DNA of 64,000 nt from Ursus arctos (Eukaryota > Chordata > Mammalia > Carnivora > Ursidae): NCBI RefSeq assembly GCF_023065955.2, contig NW_026622808.1, forward strand, positions 39,444,475-39,508,474, read 5' to 3'. Shown piece after piece: positions 13,301-28,522 of this stretch. Each line of letters opens with the position of its first letter. Position 1 is the stretch's first letter. Under the pieces are notes generated by a model. The model made no database searches and was not told the DNA's origin. It saw nothing but the letters and a program-made list of their open reading frames with translations. The position numbers and the translations under genes were made by a program.

Positions 13301-16300
13301 AAAAGAGAGAACTTGGGATCTTTTCTTTTTTCCTTCTCCACCCCAGGCCACAAACTGGTAATGCACCATTTACTGAGGGCATTATAAGTACATGACACTT
13401 CATTCCATTTGATCTTCAGACCTCATAACAACCCAATGTAAGAGGAACTATGACGTATATATATTAGTTCCATTCCATACCAGAGAAAAGCAGGTGTTTG
13501 AACTACTAGGGTGAATCTATTTTACTACAGATGCTATCACTGGAAACTGGAATGAAGCAACCAGCTACGAGTGATATATTCTGTGGGTAATAGTAGTTAT
13601 GGCAGCGAGAAAGAAGCAAATACTAGCAGAGATCTTGCATAGGAAGATATTAGAAATGGGGATAGGACAAGACATCTGAAGTAGCTGGCACTTCGCAATT
13701 GTTGTTGTTGTTGTTGTTTTTTTTTTGTCAATTAAGTCACAAAGCATGATTCTCAGATATACCAGAATTGTTAAGAGAAGTAGTTTTACTAAGCCTTTTA
13801 AAAATTTGCTAACCAGTGGTAAACCCTAACAGCTAACCAAGCAATGTTTCAAAGCTATGTTTTTTCATAAAACTGTGACCCTAAGACATGATTTAAAACA
13901 TCTAATCACTCATACAACATGCTGCATAAGATCAAACAGATGATAGTGCCATCATTGTGAGAAAAAGGAATGATAAAAATTCTGTCTCATATCTATGGTA
14001 GAAGTGATTTGAAATGTACCAAAAAAAAAAAAAAGATGTAGTAAAATAATATACTTTTAAGTTTTTAATTACTAAAATCCTGTACACAAGCTATAATTGT
14101 CCTGAAAAGCAGAGAAAAAGTTGCAAGATAAGAACATTTCTGTGCTGGGAACAGCACTACCTAAAAAGGATTTACCTCCATCACTTCCTGTTTTTCATCA
14201 GCAGCAAAAATGTTAGGTACTTCTCCAGTATTGAGCACACTGTCAATATCTTCTAGAAAAGCTTCCTCTTTAATCTGAGTGTCCGTTATTAGAAAGACTG
14301 TCTTCTGGCCCCTCATGCCCACATTCCTTAATAGAACCTTAAAACAAAAATGCATTGGTAAGCAGAATGTGCTGAACATGGGCTGTTTTTGCTTTCCCTT
14401 CCTTTTCCCTTCTTTTGGTAATGACAGCTCAATTTTAGAGTGGTACCTCTCTCCACTTTTGGGGGTGCTATCATCCAGAGCCTCTATTTTTCCCATCCCC
14501 TGAGTGGGAGACCCCAACTGGTCAGAGTTCCCCAAGCCCTTACACATAGTCTTTGATTCAGGAGGGCATGGTTTTAAGAGGGCCCAATCACAGTCTTACT
14601 TCAGGGACTGAGATGGACTTGAAAACAGAGAGAATCTCTGTCACTCTGAGATAAAGCATATAAAGGCTAGTAATCTAGAATCTATAAAGGCCACCTGTGT
14701 TGCCTCATGGAAGGAGTCTGCTGGAGAAGGAACCAAATGGAGAAGAGCAGAGCCAGGAGACAGCAAGAGTAATTACTGAGGGCTTAATCTGAGCTCCTAA
14801 ATTCAGCCACGTCAAAGCCCTATCTACCTCTGGACCATGTAAGCCAAGAACTTCATATTTTGCTTAAATTAGTTTGAGCTGTATTTTGTGTTGTCAACTG
14901 CAACCAAAGATTCCCAATCAATATAAAGATATGGACTCAGTGGCATGGTGGAGCAGGCTTGTTTAGGATGTTAGAACTAATTGTTAAAATTTCAGAACTT
15001 GTAAGCAGATTTTTAAACAGCATTAAAAATTAAATTTTATGAACTTATAATTAAATAAATTATATTAACAACAAGGGGAACAAATCTCATCACTTCCTAT
15101 TACACTTACTATTATCTATCTTATGGAAATTATTTAAATCTATTGTATACAGTAAAATACCATGTAATGGTGCTCAAACACATAACTCTTCCTAACTCTG
15201 TTTTCAGTGACATCATCCATGGCAGGAGTTTGAATAATCCGTAGTGGGAGTTTTTACACCACAGAAATTGGCAAATGCTACTCAGCAGAGGGTCTCCTGA
15301 ACCCCCTGGGGATTTGGTTAAACATTTGTCAGCATTCCACTAGATATATTTCAAGTGAAAACACATTACTACTCTGCAAATGATTTTTAAAATAAATTGT
15401 CTCTACTTCTAAATTATATCTTTTAAGTAAATCATATCATTTAAATAAATGTTGAATTTTAATGTTATATAAAACTGCTTTTTCCCATTAAAGCCATCTT
15501 CCAAAATACAGGTTGTTGTGTTCCTAGAAATACTTTTCTATTACTAAAACTAGTTTTCAAAGAAGTATTATATCTAATCATGTCAGCTTTATTTTTATAG
15601 TATCTTTTTAATAATTATTATATATAAATAAATAGAAAGATACAATAAAAACTTTAACTTATTGGCATAAGCACTGTTACACTTAAAAGTCATATTCAAA
15701 CACACAATGTGTGAAACTATTTCCAAACAGGAAAAAAGGAAATATTTCCAAAATACTAGTTATATGCCAAGAATCTTACATACATTGTATAACTTAATCC
15801 TAACAACCTATGAAATAGGTGTTATTATCCAAGTTTTACAAAATAAAGAAACTAGGGAGTGACCATCAGTCAGATGACAGACTGGGAAGCTCCAGGTCCT
15901 CATTGTCCCACAAAGACAACAAATTAGCAATGTACAGACCAAAATACCTTTACAGAACTCTAGAAACTAGTTAAGGGGTACAGCACCTCCATAAATGCAT
16001 AAAAAAGAGAAGGAACAATGCAAAGGGGGTAAGGAAATTCACTGCATTTTTCTCACCCTAGCCCCTTTCCTCCTAGCATAGCGCAACACAATCAGGAAAG
16101 CACTATCAATTCCGGCTTTTCCCCTCACACAGAAGGAACAGAGTGAACTGCTTTCAACATTCTGGCTTGTCTAGGGGCTGCCTGAGGGACTCAAACCTGT
16201 CTCACCTGACTCAGGGTACTGACGGGAACAGGGCTTAGTTCTGATATGAGGTTGGAGGCCACTGAAAACCAAGGCAAGTGCCCTGGCTCAGTGCAGCATC

Positions 16301-19300
16301 AGAAACCCTGAAGTTCCACAGGAAGATGCCGGGGGAGCAAGAGGTTAGGAGCAGAGGACTATAACAAAGGCCAAAACCAACAGATCATGAGAAGAAACAG
16401 GAAATTAAGGTAGCCAAAATCACCTGTATATATCAGAATATGTAAAAGCTCATGCACAACCCAGAGGAAGATGCAACCCCCCAAAAGTTCTCCGAAGTCT
16501 CAGAACTTCTAGCGTGGCGACTGGTGAAGATTCCTCCCTGCATGAGCCAGTCCATAGAGACAGGGAGAGGTGATTTATCAAGTGCTCAAAACTCAAAAGA
16601 TCACAAGACATACAAGGAAACACGGAAACACAGCCCAATCAAAAAACCAAAATAAACCCTAAAACAAAACAAAACAACAACAAACAAGATCTAAGAACTG
16701 CATAACAAGAAATTCAAAAGATCTTTTAAAGGTGCTCAATAAGCTAATACAGAATGCAGACAGACAACTAAAGGAAATCCGGAAAATAATGCATGGACAA
16801 AATGGGAATATCAACGGAAATATGAACTGTTTAAAAATAACAAAAGACTTATGGGATATCATTAAGTGGGCTAATATACATATTATGGGAGTGTCGAAAG
16901 GCAAAAAGGGGTGGGGGGAGGCAGAGAACTTATTTAAAGAAATAATGTCCCAAAACTTCTTAAATCTGAGGATAAAAATGAGGATAGAAATAGAAATTCA
17001 GGGAGCGGGGAAATATGGCAGAGGAGTAGGAGACCCTATTTCAACCGGTCCCCTGAATCGAGCTGGATATCTACCAGACCATCCTGAACACCCACGAAAT
17101 CAGCCTGAGATGTAAGAAGATACATCTGGATCTCTACAAACAGAACATCTCTGGCGCTTGTTCTCGAGGTATGAAGTGGGGAGCCGAGAGTCTGCGCACA
17201 GATATCGGAAGATACACGGAAGGGGGAGGGCCGCACTTGCAGACCAGTAGCCACCGGGAAACCAGACTGAAACCTGGAGCTCGGGAGTGCTCGCTTAAAC
17301 TGGGGCTGCTGCCCATTTTAGAAGCACAAAGGACAGAAGCGTGTTGGCCCTGGGAACGAGGACTGGGAGAGCAGCTGTGGGGCGCACATCCTGGGACACT
17401 GCAGGGTTTTTAGCAGCACCGACAGAGATGGAGTTAGAGTGGCCAAGAGAGCTCAGTGGAGAGCAGACTGTGATCTCTGTTCTGAGACAGAGGTTTGGAT
17501 ACAGTCACTGCTGCTCTGACTCTCAGAAGAGACACACAAAGTTGCCAGGGAAACCCGCCAGAGAACAAAAGCCTGGAAAAACCGGTTCTTGCTCAGCCCA
17601 CCCCCACAGGGGGGCAGGGCAACTCTGCCCAAACAGGGTTGCCTGAGTATCAGCACGGCAGGCCCCTCCCCCAGAAGGCAGGCTGAAAGAACAACAAGCC
17701 CACATCTCTAAGGTCCCTATAAAATAGGTGCATCTTGCTTGGGTCCTGGTCACTAATTTGGACTCTGTACATCCCTCATCAGAATGACAGAACCACACCT
17801 CATCAGTATGACAAAGAGGAGCAACCCTCAACAAAGGAAAGAAACAGAGACTGTGGCCTCTGCCACAGAACTAATGGATATGGATATAACCAAGATGTCA
17901 GAAATGGATTTCAGAGTAACAATGGTCAAGATGATGTGTAGGCTTGAGAAAAATATTAATGAAAATATAGAATCTCTAAGGGCTGAAATGAGAACGAATC
18001 TGGCGGAAATTAAAAATCCTATGAATGAAATGCAGTCTAAACTGGATGCTCTGACTGCCAGGGTAAATGAGGCAGAAGAACGAATTAGTGAGTTAGAGGA
18101 TGAGATGATAGAAAAGAAGGAAAAAGAGGTAACATGGGAGAAAAGACTCCAATTTCAAGAAAAAAATCTACAGGAAATTACTGATTGAATGAAACGTTTC
18201 AATGTCAGAATTATTGGGATCCCTGAGGGGGTGGAGAAAGAGAGAGGTCTAGAAGAGATATTTGAGCAAATTGTAGCTGAGAACTTCCCTAATCTGGGGA
18301 AGGAAACAAGCATTCATGTCCAAGAGGAAGAGAGGTCCCCTCCCAAAATCAATGAGAACAGACCAACACTACGACATATAATAGTACAATTTGCAACTCT
18401 TAGATCCAAGGAAACAATTTTGAAAGCGGCGAGGGGGAAGAGATTCCTTATGTACAAGGCAGGAACATCAGAATAACATCAGACCTATCTACAGAGACCT
18501 GGCAAGCCAGAAAGGGCTGGCAAGACATTCAGAGCACTAAGTGAGGAGAACATGCAGCCAAGGATCCTGTATCCAGCAAGGCTGTCATTCAGAATGGATG
18601 GAGAGACAAGGAGCTTCCAAAACCTGCAGAAACGGAAAGAATATGTGACCGCCAAGCCAGACCTATGAGAAATATTAAGGGGGAGGGTTCTATAAAAGTA
18701 GAAAGACCCCAAGAGGGATACAGAACAGAAATTTACAGAGATAATCTATAGAAACAAGGACTTCACAGGTAACACAACCACATTAAAATCATATCTCTCA
18801 ATAATCACTCTCAATGTGAATGGTCTTAATGTTCCCGTAAAACAACACAGGGTTGCAGACTGGATAAAAAGACATGACCCATCCATGTGTTGTCTACAAG
18901 AGACTCACTTTGAACCTAAAGATACATCCAGACTGAAAGTGAAGGGATGGAGAACCATTTTTCGTGCCAACAGACCTCAAAAGAAAGCTGGGGTAGCAAT
19001 TCTCATATCAGACAAATTAGATCTTAACTAAAGACTGTAGTTAAAGATACAGAATGACACTACATTATTTTTAAAGGGTGTATCCAACAAGAGGACTTAA
19101 CAATTATAAATATCTATGCCCCCAACAGGGGAGCAGCCAACTACATAAGCCAACTGTTAACCAAAATAAAGAGACATATAGATAATAATATGTTAATGGT
19201 AGGGGACCTCAACACTCTACTCTCAGCAACAGACAGATCATCTAAGCAGAAAATCAACAAAGAAACAAGAGCTTTGAATGACACACTGGACCAGATGGAC

Positions 19301-22300
19301 CTCATAGATATATACAGAACATTCTGCCCTAAAACAACAGAATATCCATTCTTTTTGAACGCACATGGAACCTTCTCCAGAATAGACCATAAACTGGGTC
19401 ACAAAACAGGTCTCAACCAATACTGAAAGACTGAGATTATTCCCTGCATATTCTCAGACCACAATGCTTTGAAACTGGAACTCAATCACAAGGAAAAATT
19501 TGGAAGAAATTCAAACACTTGGAAACTAAGGACCATTCTGCTTAAGAATGTTTCGGTAAACATGGAAATTAAAGAAAGACTTAAACAATTTATGGAAACC
19601 AATGAGAACGAAAACACATCAGTCCAAAACCTACGGAACACTGCAAAGGCAGTCCTAAGGGGGAAATACATAGCCATCCAAGCCTCACTCAAAAGAACAG
19701 AAAAATCTAAAATGCAGTCCTTATACTCACACCTTAAACAGCTGGAGATGGAACAAAAGAACAGGCCTAAACCACACATGAAAAGACAACTAAGATTAGA
19801 GTAGAAATCAATGAATTAGAAACCAGAAATACAGTAGAGCAGATCAACAAAACTAGAAGCTGGCTCTTTGAAAAAATTAATAAGATCAATAAGCCACTGG
19901 CCAGACTTATTCGAAAGAATAAAGGACCCAAATTAATAAGATTAAGAATGAAAGGGGAGAGACCACAACTAACACCAAGGAAATAGAAACAATCATTAGA
20001 AACTATTGTCAACAACTATATGCCAATAAATTAAGCAACCTGGAAGAAATGGATGGCTTCCTGGAAACCTATAAACTACCAAGACTGAAACAGGAAGAAA
20101 TTGACAATCTAAATAGACCAATAACCAGTGACAAGAATGAAACAGTGATCAAAAACCTCCCCAAAAACAAGAGTCCAGGGCCTGATGGATTCCCTGGGGA
20201 ATTCTACCAAACATTCAAAGAAAAAATAGTACCTATTCTCTTGAAGCTGTTCCAAAAAATAGAAACAGAAGGAAAACTTCCAAACTCATTCTATGAGGCC
20301 AGCCTTACCTTGATCCCAAAACCAGGCAAAGACCCCATCAAAAAGGAGACTTATAGACTGATATCCCTGATGAATATGGATGCCAAAATTCTCAACAAGA
20401 TCCTATCTAATAGGATCCAACAGTACATTAAAAAGATTATCCATCAAGACCAAGTGGGATTCATCCCTGGGATGCAAGGTGGTTCAACATTCGCAAATCA
20501 ATCATTGTGATAGAAAACATTAATAAGAGAAGAGACAAGAATCATATGGTCCTCTCAATTGATGCAGAAAAAGCATTTGACAAAATACAGCATCCTTCCC
20601 TGATTAAAACCCTTCAGAGTGTAGGGATAGAGGGTATATTCCTTAATTTCATAAAAACCATCTATGAAAAGCCTACAGTGAATATCATTCTCCATGGGGA
20701 AAAGTTGAGAGCCTTTCACTTAAGATCAGGAACACGACAAGGATGCCCACTCTCGCCATTATTGTTCAACATAGTACTAGAAGTCACAGCAACAGCAATC
20801 AGACAACAAAAGAGAATAAAAGGTATTCAAATTTACAAAGAAGTCAAACTCTCTTTCTTCACAAATGACATGATACTTTATATGGAAAACCCAAAGGACT
20901 CCACCCCCAAATTACTAGAACTCATTCAACAATTCAGTAACACGGCAGGATACAAAATCAATGCACAGAATCAGTTGCATTTCTATACACTAACAATGAG
21001 ACTAAAGAAAGAGAAATTAGGGAATTGATTCCATTTACAATAGCACCAAAAACCATAAGATATCTCAGAATAAACTTAACCAGAGAGGTAAAGGATCTAT
21101 ACTCTAGAAACTACAGAACACTGATGAAAGACATTGAAGAAGAAACAAAAAGATGGAAAAACATTCCATGCTCATGGATTGGAAGAATAAACATAGTTAA
21201 AATGTCTATGTTACCCAGAGCAATCTACACTTTCAACGTCATCCTGATCAAAATATCAATGACATTTTCAAAGTGCTGGAACAAACAATCCTAAAATTTG
21301 TGTGGAATCAGAAAAAAACCTGAATCACCAAGGAAATGTTGAAAAAGAAAACAAAGCTGGGGGCATCCTGTTGCCTGATTTCAAGCTATACTACAAAGCT
21401 GTGATCACCAAGACAGCATAGTACTGGCACAAAAAACAGACACATCGATCAATGGAACAGAATACAGATTCCAGAAATGGACCCTCAACTCTATGGTCAA
21501 CTAATCTTTGACAAAGCAGGAAAAAACATCCAATGGAAAAAAGACATCCTCTTCAATAAATGGTGCTGGGAAAATTGGACAGCTATATACAGAAGCATGA
21601 AACTTGACCACTCTCTCACACCATACACAAAGATAAACTCCAAATGGATGAAAGACCTTGATGCGAGACAGGAATCCATCAAAATTGTAAAGGAGAACAT
21701 AGGTTGTAACCTCTTTGACATCAGCCACAGCAACTTCTTTCATGACACGCTTCCAAAGGCAAGGGAAACAAAAGCAAAAATGAACTTTTGGAACTTCATC
21801 AAGATAAAAAGCTTCTGCACAGCCAAGGAAACAATCAAAAAAACAAAGAGGTAACCCATGGAATGGAAGAAGATATTTGCAAATGACACTACAGATAAAA
21901 GGCTGGTATCCAAGACCTATAAAGAACTTCTCAAACTCAATACCCAAGAAACAAATAAATCAAAAAATGGGCAGAAGATATGAACAATTTTCCAAGGAAG
22001 ACACACAAATGGCTAACAAACACATGAAAAAATGTTCAACATCATTAGCCATCAGGAAAATTCAAATCAAAACCACATTGAGATAGCACCTTACGCCAGT
22101 TAGAATGGCAAAAATTGACAAGGCAGGGGCACCTGGGTGGCTCAGTCGTTAAGCATCTGCCTTTGGCTCAGAGCGTGATCCTGGCGTTCTGGGATTGAGC
22201 CCCGCATCAGGCTCCTCTGCTGGGAGCCTGCTTCTCCCTCTCCCACTCCCCCTGCTTGTGTTCCCTCTCTCACTGGCTGTCTCTCTATGTCAAATAAATA

Positions 22301-25300
22301 AATAAAATCTTTAAAAAAAAATGACAAGGCAAGAAACAACAAATGTTGGAGTGATGTGGAGAAAGGGGAACGCTCTTACACTGTTGGTGGGAATGCAAGT
22401 TGGTATAGCCACTTTGGAAAACGGTGTGGATGTTCCTTAAAAAAATTAAAAATAGAGCTACCCCATGACCCAGCAATTGCACTACTGGGTATTTACCCCA
22501 AAGATACAGACGTAGTGAAGAGAAGGGTCATATGCACCCCAATGTTCACAGCAGCATTGTCCACAATAGCCAAACTGTGGAAGGAGCTGAGATGCCCTTC
22601 AACAGACTAATGGATAAAGAAGATTTGGTTCATATATACAATGGAATATTACTCAGCCATCAGAAAGAGCGATTACCCAACATTTGCAGCAACATGGATG
22701 GGACTGGAGGAGATTATGCTACGTGAAATAAGTCAAGCAGAGAAAGACAATTATATGGTTTCACTCATTTGTGGAACATAAGAAACAGCAGGAAGATCAG
22801 TAGGAGAAAGAAGGGAAGAATGAAGGGAGGGAGTAAATAGAAGGGGGAATGAACCATGAGAGACTATGGACTCTGGGAAACAAACTGAGGGCTTCAGAGG
22901 GGAGGGGGGTGGGGGACTGGGATAGGCCGGTGATGGGTATTAAGGAGGACATGTATTGCATGGAGCACTGGGTGTTATACGCAAATAATGAGTCATGGAA
23001 CACTACATCAAAAATAAGGATATACTGGGTTACCTGGGTGGCATGGTGGTTAAGCGTCTGCCTTCGGCTTAGGGCGTGATCCCGGCATTCTGGGATCGAG
23101 CCCCACATCAGGCTCCTCCGCTGTGAGCCTGCTTCTCCCTCTCCCACTCCCCCTGCTTGTGTTCCCTCTCTCGCTGGCTGTCTCTATCTCTGTCGAATAA
23201 ATAAATAAAATCTTTAAAAAAAAAATAAGGATATACTGTATGGTGACTAACATAACATAATAAAAAATTATTATAAAAAAAATAAATCTATTAGTTCATG
23301 TGGCAGTTAATGAACCAAAAATTGTCCTCTAAAATGAGAGCAGAAAAAGAAACATTGTAAATTTTCCTTCTATGTCTATGTAAACCTCTTTGGTACCAGC
23401 TTGCATCCTACCATTTCCACCTGCGAGCAGCCTGTACTCCATGCTAACTTTTAGGATGTAGAAATTTAGTATGTGAGGTGAGTACAAGTGAAAAAATCCA
23501 GTAATCTCTCTTTTTCATTTTGGATCATCTTCCTTCTGGGTCCTGCAGAACCCTAGGCATGTGAGGATGAAGCTCCTGGCATGCACTCCACTATTCCATT
23601 GGTTACTGGGAAAGCAACATGGCTCCAAGAAGCTATTAAAATTGGCCAACACGAACATCATCGTCATCACCAAGGCTCATATGAAACAGTCTGCTGGAAA
23701 ACATCCATTTGTCTGAAATAAGACCTCTCTGAACTGAAATAAAGATAGAATTAGCAGCACCAGTGGACAAGACAAATTATAAATCCTGCCCTGCTGTACC
23801 TTCCTTTCCTTGACTTCAGTTTCCTCATCAGTAAGATAGAGACAACCAACCCTGTCACACTGAACAGTTTATCTACAGAAAGAGATCATGTATGTAAAGC
23901 ACTTGGTGCTCAGCACGCACAGTATCTGCTCTGTGGATACCAGTCAGCATCACCAATGTATTCAGCACACAGCTGTACAGGTGGGCTCTCTCTTCACAGC
24001 ACTGGTATTATTTTAGACACTAGGTTTCTTCATAATTTTACCTTCAGATCCTCTCTCCACTCATTCATACCATAGCTTTTAGAAATTTCTGGTTGGAAAA
24101 TCTGCATTTTTGCCATGGATGTAGCCAGACGAGTTAAAGACTGACGACCACTGCCTCCAAGTCCAACAAGCAAAGCATTTCCACCGGACTGCTTTAGAAT
24201 TCGACATATTCGTGATAAATGTTCCAATACATACCTATGAAATACCAATATCATAATACTTGAATATATGAATGTAAATATTTATATGTAACTATTATTT
24301 TATATTCTTGGAAAGATGGACTTTGCTTTCCCATATGTTTTCCCAATTTTAAAGAGGTAATCACCAAAAAGTGTGGTTTTTTAAAAGAAATTACAATTGG
24401 ATCATTTGATGCAAAGGAAAACTACAGTACAAATTCAGGAAGTGTAATATACAAATTATAGAAATAAAATGAAATTTTAACTACTTATACTGGAAGTATT
24501 TTACTTCTTTTATTAAAAACATACCTTCAATCTTTTAATACTAGGAGTTCTATGTGAGAAACAGAAAATCAGTTCTCTACAAAATTAACAAATTCAGTCA
24601 AGACACCCAGTCTCACTAGTAATTAGGGAAATTAAAATTGGAGCCAAAGTGAGATACCATTCCACTCTTCTTTAGACTGGCAAAACTTACCAAGCCTGGC
24701 AATCCTAAGTGTTGACAAGGGTGAGGGACAATGGGAACGCTTAAGTAATCATTTTTGAAGACACTTCAGCCAAACTTAGTAAAGTAGGAGGTGCTTACAT
24801 ACCATGACACAATAATGCTACTTCTAGGAATATAGCCTAGAGAAATTCTAACACGTGTACCCAAAGAGACATGAATATTCAAATCTTTTTTTTATAATTG
24901 CAAAAACTAGAAGTCACCTAAAAGTCTGTTTCAGAAAATGACTACATTGTATTGGTAGCAAAAGCTCATTTTTTGTGACTCTCACAAAAAATAGGGAATA
25001 AACTTGAAGAATACATGCAAAATAAGACTCTGCATATATGTTTTGGAACACACATGTGTAGTAAAGTCCAAAGAAGCACATGAGTTTCTTTTTACTCCTG
25101 AGGGTATGATGGGGATGCAGTCAGAGAGGGTTGGCTACACAAGGGACTTCAAATAAATTGCTAATATTTTATGTCTTAAGTTGGGTGATCAGCACAGGGT
25201 TATTCACCATATTTTTCTTTATACCTTTTGGTACATTTTAAATATTTCACAGAAAAATTTTACAAATAGCAATTTGTACCATCAATACCAAATATAGGTA

Positions 25301-28300
25301 CCTAAAAATGACAAGATTCATTCTTGTTTTGTGAGTTTGATTATACTCATCTAAGCATTGGTCCACAATGTCACTAAAATGATGAATATTTGGAATTTCA
25401 ACATAAACTCTGTCATCTCCTTCAAGGTCAGGATTCATATAATCGCCAAACATGAGATTTCTCAAGTTCTCCTCAGTTATCTATAGAATGGAAATCAACA
25501 AGTTACAAAATTTACAGTTTATAAAATAAATTTAAGGAAATGTTATATAAAATTTTGCTTTGTCCATGTTATGGGATGATGATCAATTAAATAATTCTTT
25601 TAAACATGAAGATAGTAAATAATATACTTGTAAAATTAATGCCGGAGATTATATTACATCCTCCAAAAATAAAAAGAACAGAAATTTTTTTGTCATATAA
25701 ATTTTTACCCCCAGAGCCTGGAAAAGTCATTCTGAGTGAGTAGTTACTAAGGGATGGTCACCGTGTTAAGCACTTTTCATTCATTTTATCATTTAATCCC
25801 TGTCATATAAGGTTTTATTCTCTCTTGTTTTAAAGATTTTATTTATTTGACAGAGAGAGAGAGAGCGCACGAGAGAGCAAGCCGGGGGCGGGATGGGGGG
25901 AGGGAAAGAGACAAGCGATCCCTGCACTGAGCCCGGAGCCTGACGTGGAGCTCGATCTCATGATCGGAGATCATGACCTGAACCAAAATCAAGAGTCAGT
26001 TGCTCAATGACTGAGCTTCCTACAAGCCCCACGGTTTTATTCTTTAAATAACTTCTGCATTACCTATATAATTCCTCTGAAGACAAATCTTCTTAAAATA
26101 AATACCTACCAATGAGGAAAGTTAAAAAAATATGATTGTTAAAAGCAACAGTATCTTTTAAAGAAAAGTTGACCGTAACAATCCAGGCTATTGTACTGTT
26201 TTGTTTAGAATCACTAAATATCCTCACCGGTGTGTTTTCCTTCCTCAAATGTGAAAAGATGCCATCAAATGATTCTTTAAAATGGTCCTTTATAACAGCT
26301 TTGATTAAGTTGAACAGCCAGTATCGATCATTATCGTTAATGAGGCGGTCGTAAAACACGCGGAGAACCTCATGTACGAAGAGGCGGATCATGGTGTGCC
26401 TGCTCTCCACAGCATCCTTTCCAATGAGTAAGCAGCCCTGGATGACACGTGAAAAATCCCGCAAGTTGAAAGTGTAATGAGATTTCGTGGGTGTGGGCAA
26501 AAGATTTTCCATGGATCGTTTATAGATCTGAATACGAAAAAAAGCAACAAAGCAAAAATAAAATGATTATAATAAGCAAAGTCATGTAACAAATAGTATA
26601 TGCTATAAAATATTTATCTAATCAGATTATGTTGGTTTGGAAAGTTGTATAGTACCAAGTCTAGCATGACATTTAGCTTTTTATTTTGGTTTATCACAGG
26701 CATTATGAAGTGGAGGGAACTTAAAATTATCAGATTCCATCCAAGCCCAGGAAGTGACAATGCTTTTATCTCCCAAGTATTACAGTTGTTCCGTTTAAAG
26801 TTGAATGACATGGGATTAAATAATTAGCAAAAAATTTTAGTAGAAAGTGAAACCAAGAAACCATTTCGAAGCATTCCAAATGAAGGGGTGAATGAAACAA
26901 TTTCCTTTTGACTACCCTTGACTTCAAAACAAATCAATGTATTCTCTTCCTTCCTTCACTCCTATTTACTCTCTGCTTCTTCTTCGTCTTAATTGGCTAT
27001 AATGCGGAAATAAAGTATGATTTTACTATATGCTGAATTCATCAAATAAAGTTTAATATTTTCTTTAAGGATGGTAAATTAAATCTTTTATAATATAGCC
27101 TCCCCTCTACAAAAAAAATGAAATTATTTTTTATCTATCTGTGCTCTAGGATTCATCCCTCCTCCTAGCTTCCACGTGGTAGGTCTAAAATGCTTCAAAG
27201 ACAGAAAAAAAAAAATCCTTTTTGTATGTCATTCGGCCTGGCCAACTCCCTTATTTTTCCAGGAGACACCCAAAATACATAAATCATATTTTATAAATAG
27301 AAGCACTTTTCTGGTATCGGAATAACTACTGTAATTTCAATGTACTATCACTTTGCTCACAGTTTCTCTATTTTAACAGCACAAATTTCGCACCAGAACA
27401 AGGGGGACACTTCAGATAGATAAGAGGCTCTTGGAAACCAGTGGGATGATTCTAGGGAGTTTTGTACTTTTTTTTTTTTTTAAGATTTTATTTATTTATT
27501 TGACAGAGATAGAGACAGCCAACGAGAGAGGGAACACAAGCAGGGGGAGTGGGAGAGGAAGAAGCAAGCTCCCAGCGGAGGAGCCTGATGTGGGGCTCGA
27601 TCCCAGAACGCCAGGATCACGCCCTGAGCCGAAGGCAGACGCTTAACCGCTGTGCCACCCAGGCGCCCCGGGAGTTTTGTACTTCTGGTTGCACTGATGC
27701 CGCAGTGAACCCACTTTATCAAGGGCTCCAGAAAAGGTTAGTTTAGTAATATCACTCATTTACCTTACATACAGTTTTTCCTTTTACCATTAGTGATGAG
27801 GCTGCCTCTGGCCTCTGAGCAGTGGCAGATAACACACCCTGAATAAGGCAAAGCCACTGGACCATCTTGTGTTCTGTTCCCACCCCTGTGTTTCCTTATT
27901 ATTATATTTTCATTGCTACTCTTAAGTTATGTAGTATGGATTTAAAAAAAAAAAAGTATGCATTCATAAGCTGAAGTTTCCCTCTTTGTTTTTTTAAATA
28001 TTAATTAATTATAATTAATTTTTTATTTTTATTTTTTTTTAAGTAGGCTCCATACCCAATGTAGGGCTCAAGCTCACAACCCCAAGATCAAGAGTCACAT
28101 GCTCTACCCTGTGCCAGCCAGACACCCCTTTCTCTGTCTCTTTAAAGACAAACATGAAAAATGGAAAGAGAGAGAAAAATAATAAACACCAGGGTAGAAA
28201 CCTAACAATTAGGGAAGCCCTCGTAGTGTGGCTGATACTGATTCGAAATTATTTCCTTGGAACAACCTTGTGAAATAGGTGCTCTCCTTCATGTTAGTGA

Positions 28301-28481
28301 TTAAAAAACTGAGTTTCTGGAAGGTCAAGTTACTTGCTTTAGGCCACATAGGTAGGAAATAGCAGTCAAGGCTCAAACCCAGTTAGAGTTCCCTGATTTC
28401 AAAGCCTATGAGCTTCCTGTTCTCAAGCCTTCTTAACAGCTTCTCTGACACTGAAGACCAAAGTAGATGGCTATGGGGGAA

Positions 28482-28522
<41 letters not shown>

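Larger units (their letters stand above)
10431..14175 (-). other. Intron
   Basis: About 3.7 kb with a MIR, an old LINE-1 3' end, a MIR-like piece and a short GTT repeat (13698-13716). The 115-codon frames at 10779-11126 and 11713-12060 show no domain and look like chance. 12541-13359 and 13800-14175 hold nothing I recognise. Confidence 0.75.
17000..23275 (+). mobile_element. Near full-length LINE-1, inactive, with two SINE insertions
   Basis: The 5' end starts GGGAGCGGGGAAATATGGCA, the carnivore L1 5' UTR style. UTR to about 17783, ORF1 remnant, ORF2 remnant, then a 3' UTR ending in an A-rich tail near 23275. Can-SINEs sit at 22126-22321 and 23028-23221. Many stops and frameshifts make it inactive. 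It is antisense to the dynein gene. I could not find a convincing target-site duplication. Confidence 0.88.
14338..24041 (-). other. Longest intron in view (9.7 kb)
   Basis: Separates the AAA4 P-loop and Walker B exons. It holds a MIR, an old L1-like 5' region, a near full-length LINE-1 with two inserted Can-SINEs, and a second MIR. In 14338-15754 I see no confident feature. 14640-14940 has LTR-like wording near its end (GTCAACTGCAACCAAAGATT), too weak to call. Confidence 0.75.

Noticed and set aside
14338..14547. Extension of the AAA4 exon frame upstream to 14547
   Set aside because: The dynein homology starts exactly at the TTTAAG acceptor (14337); the rest is read-through into intron.
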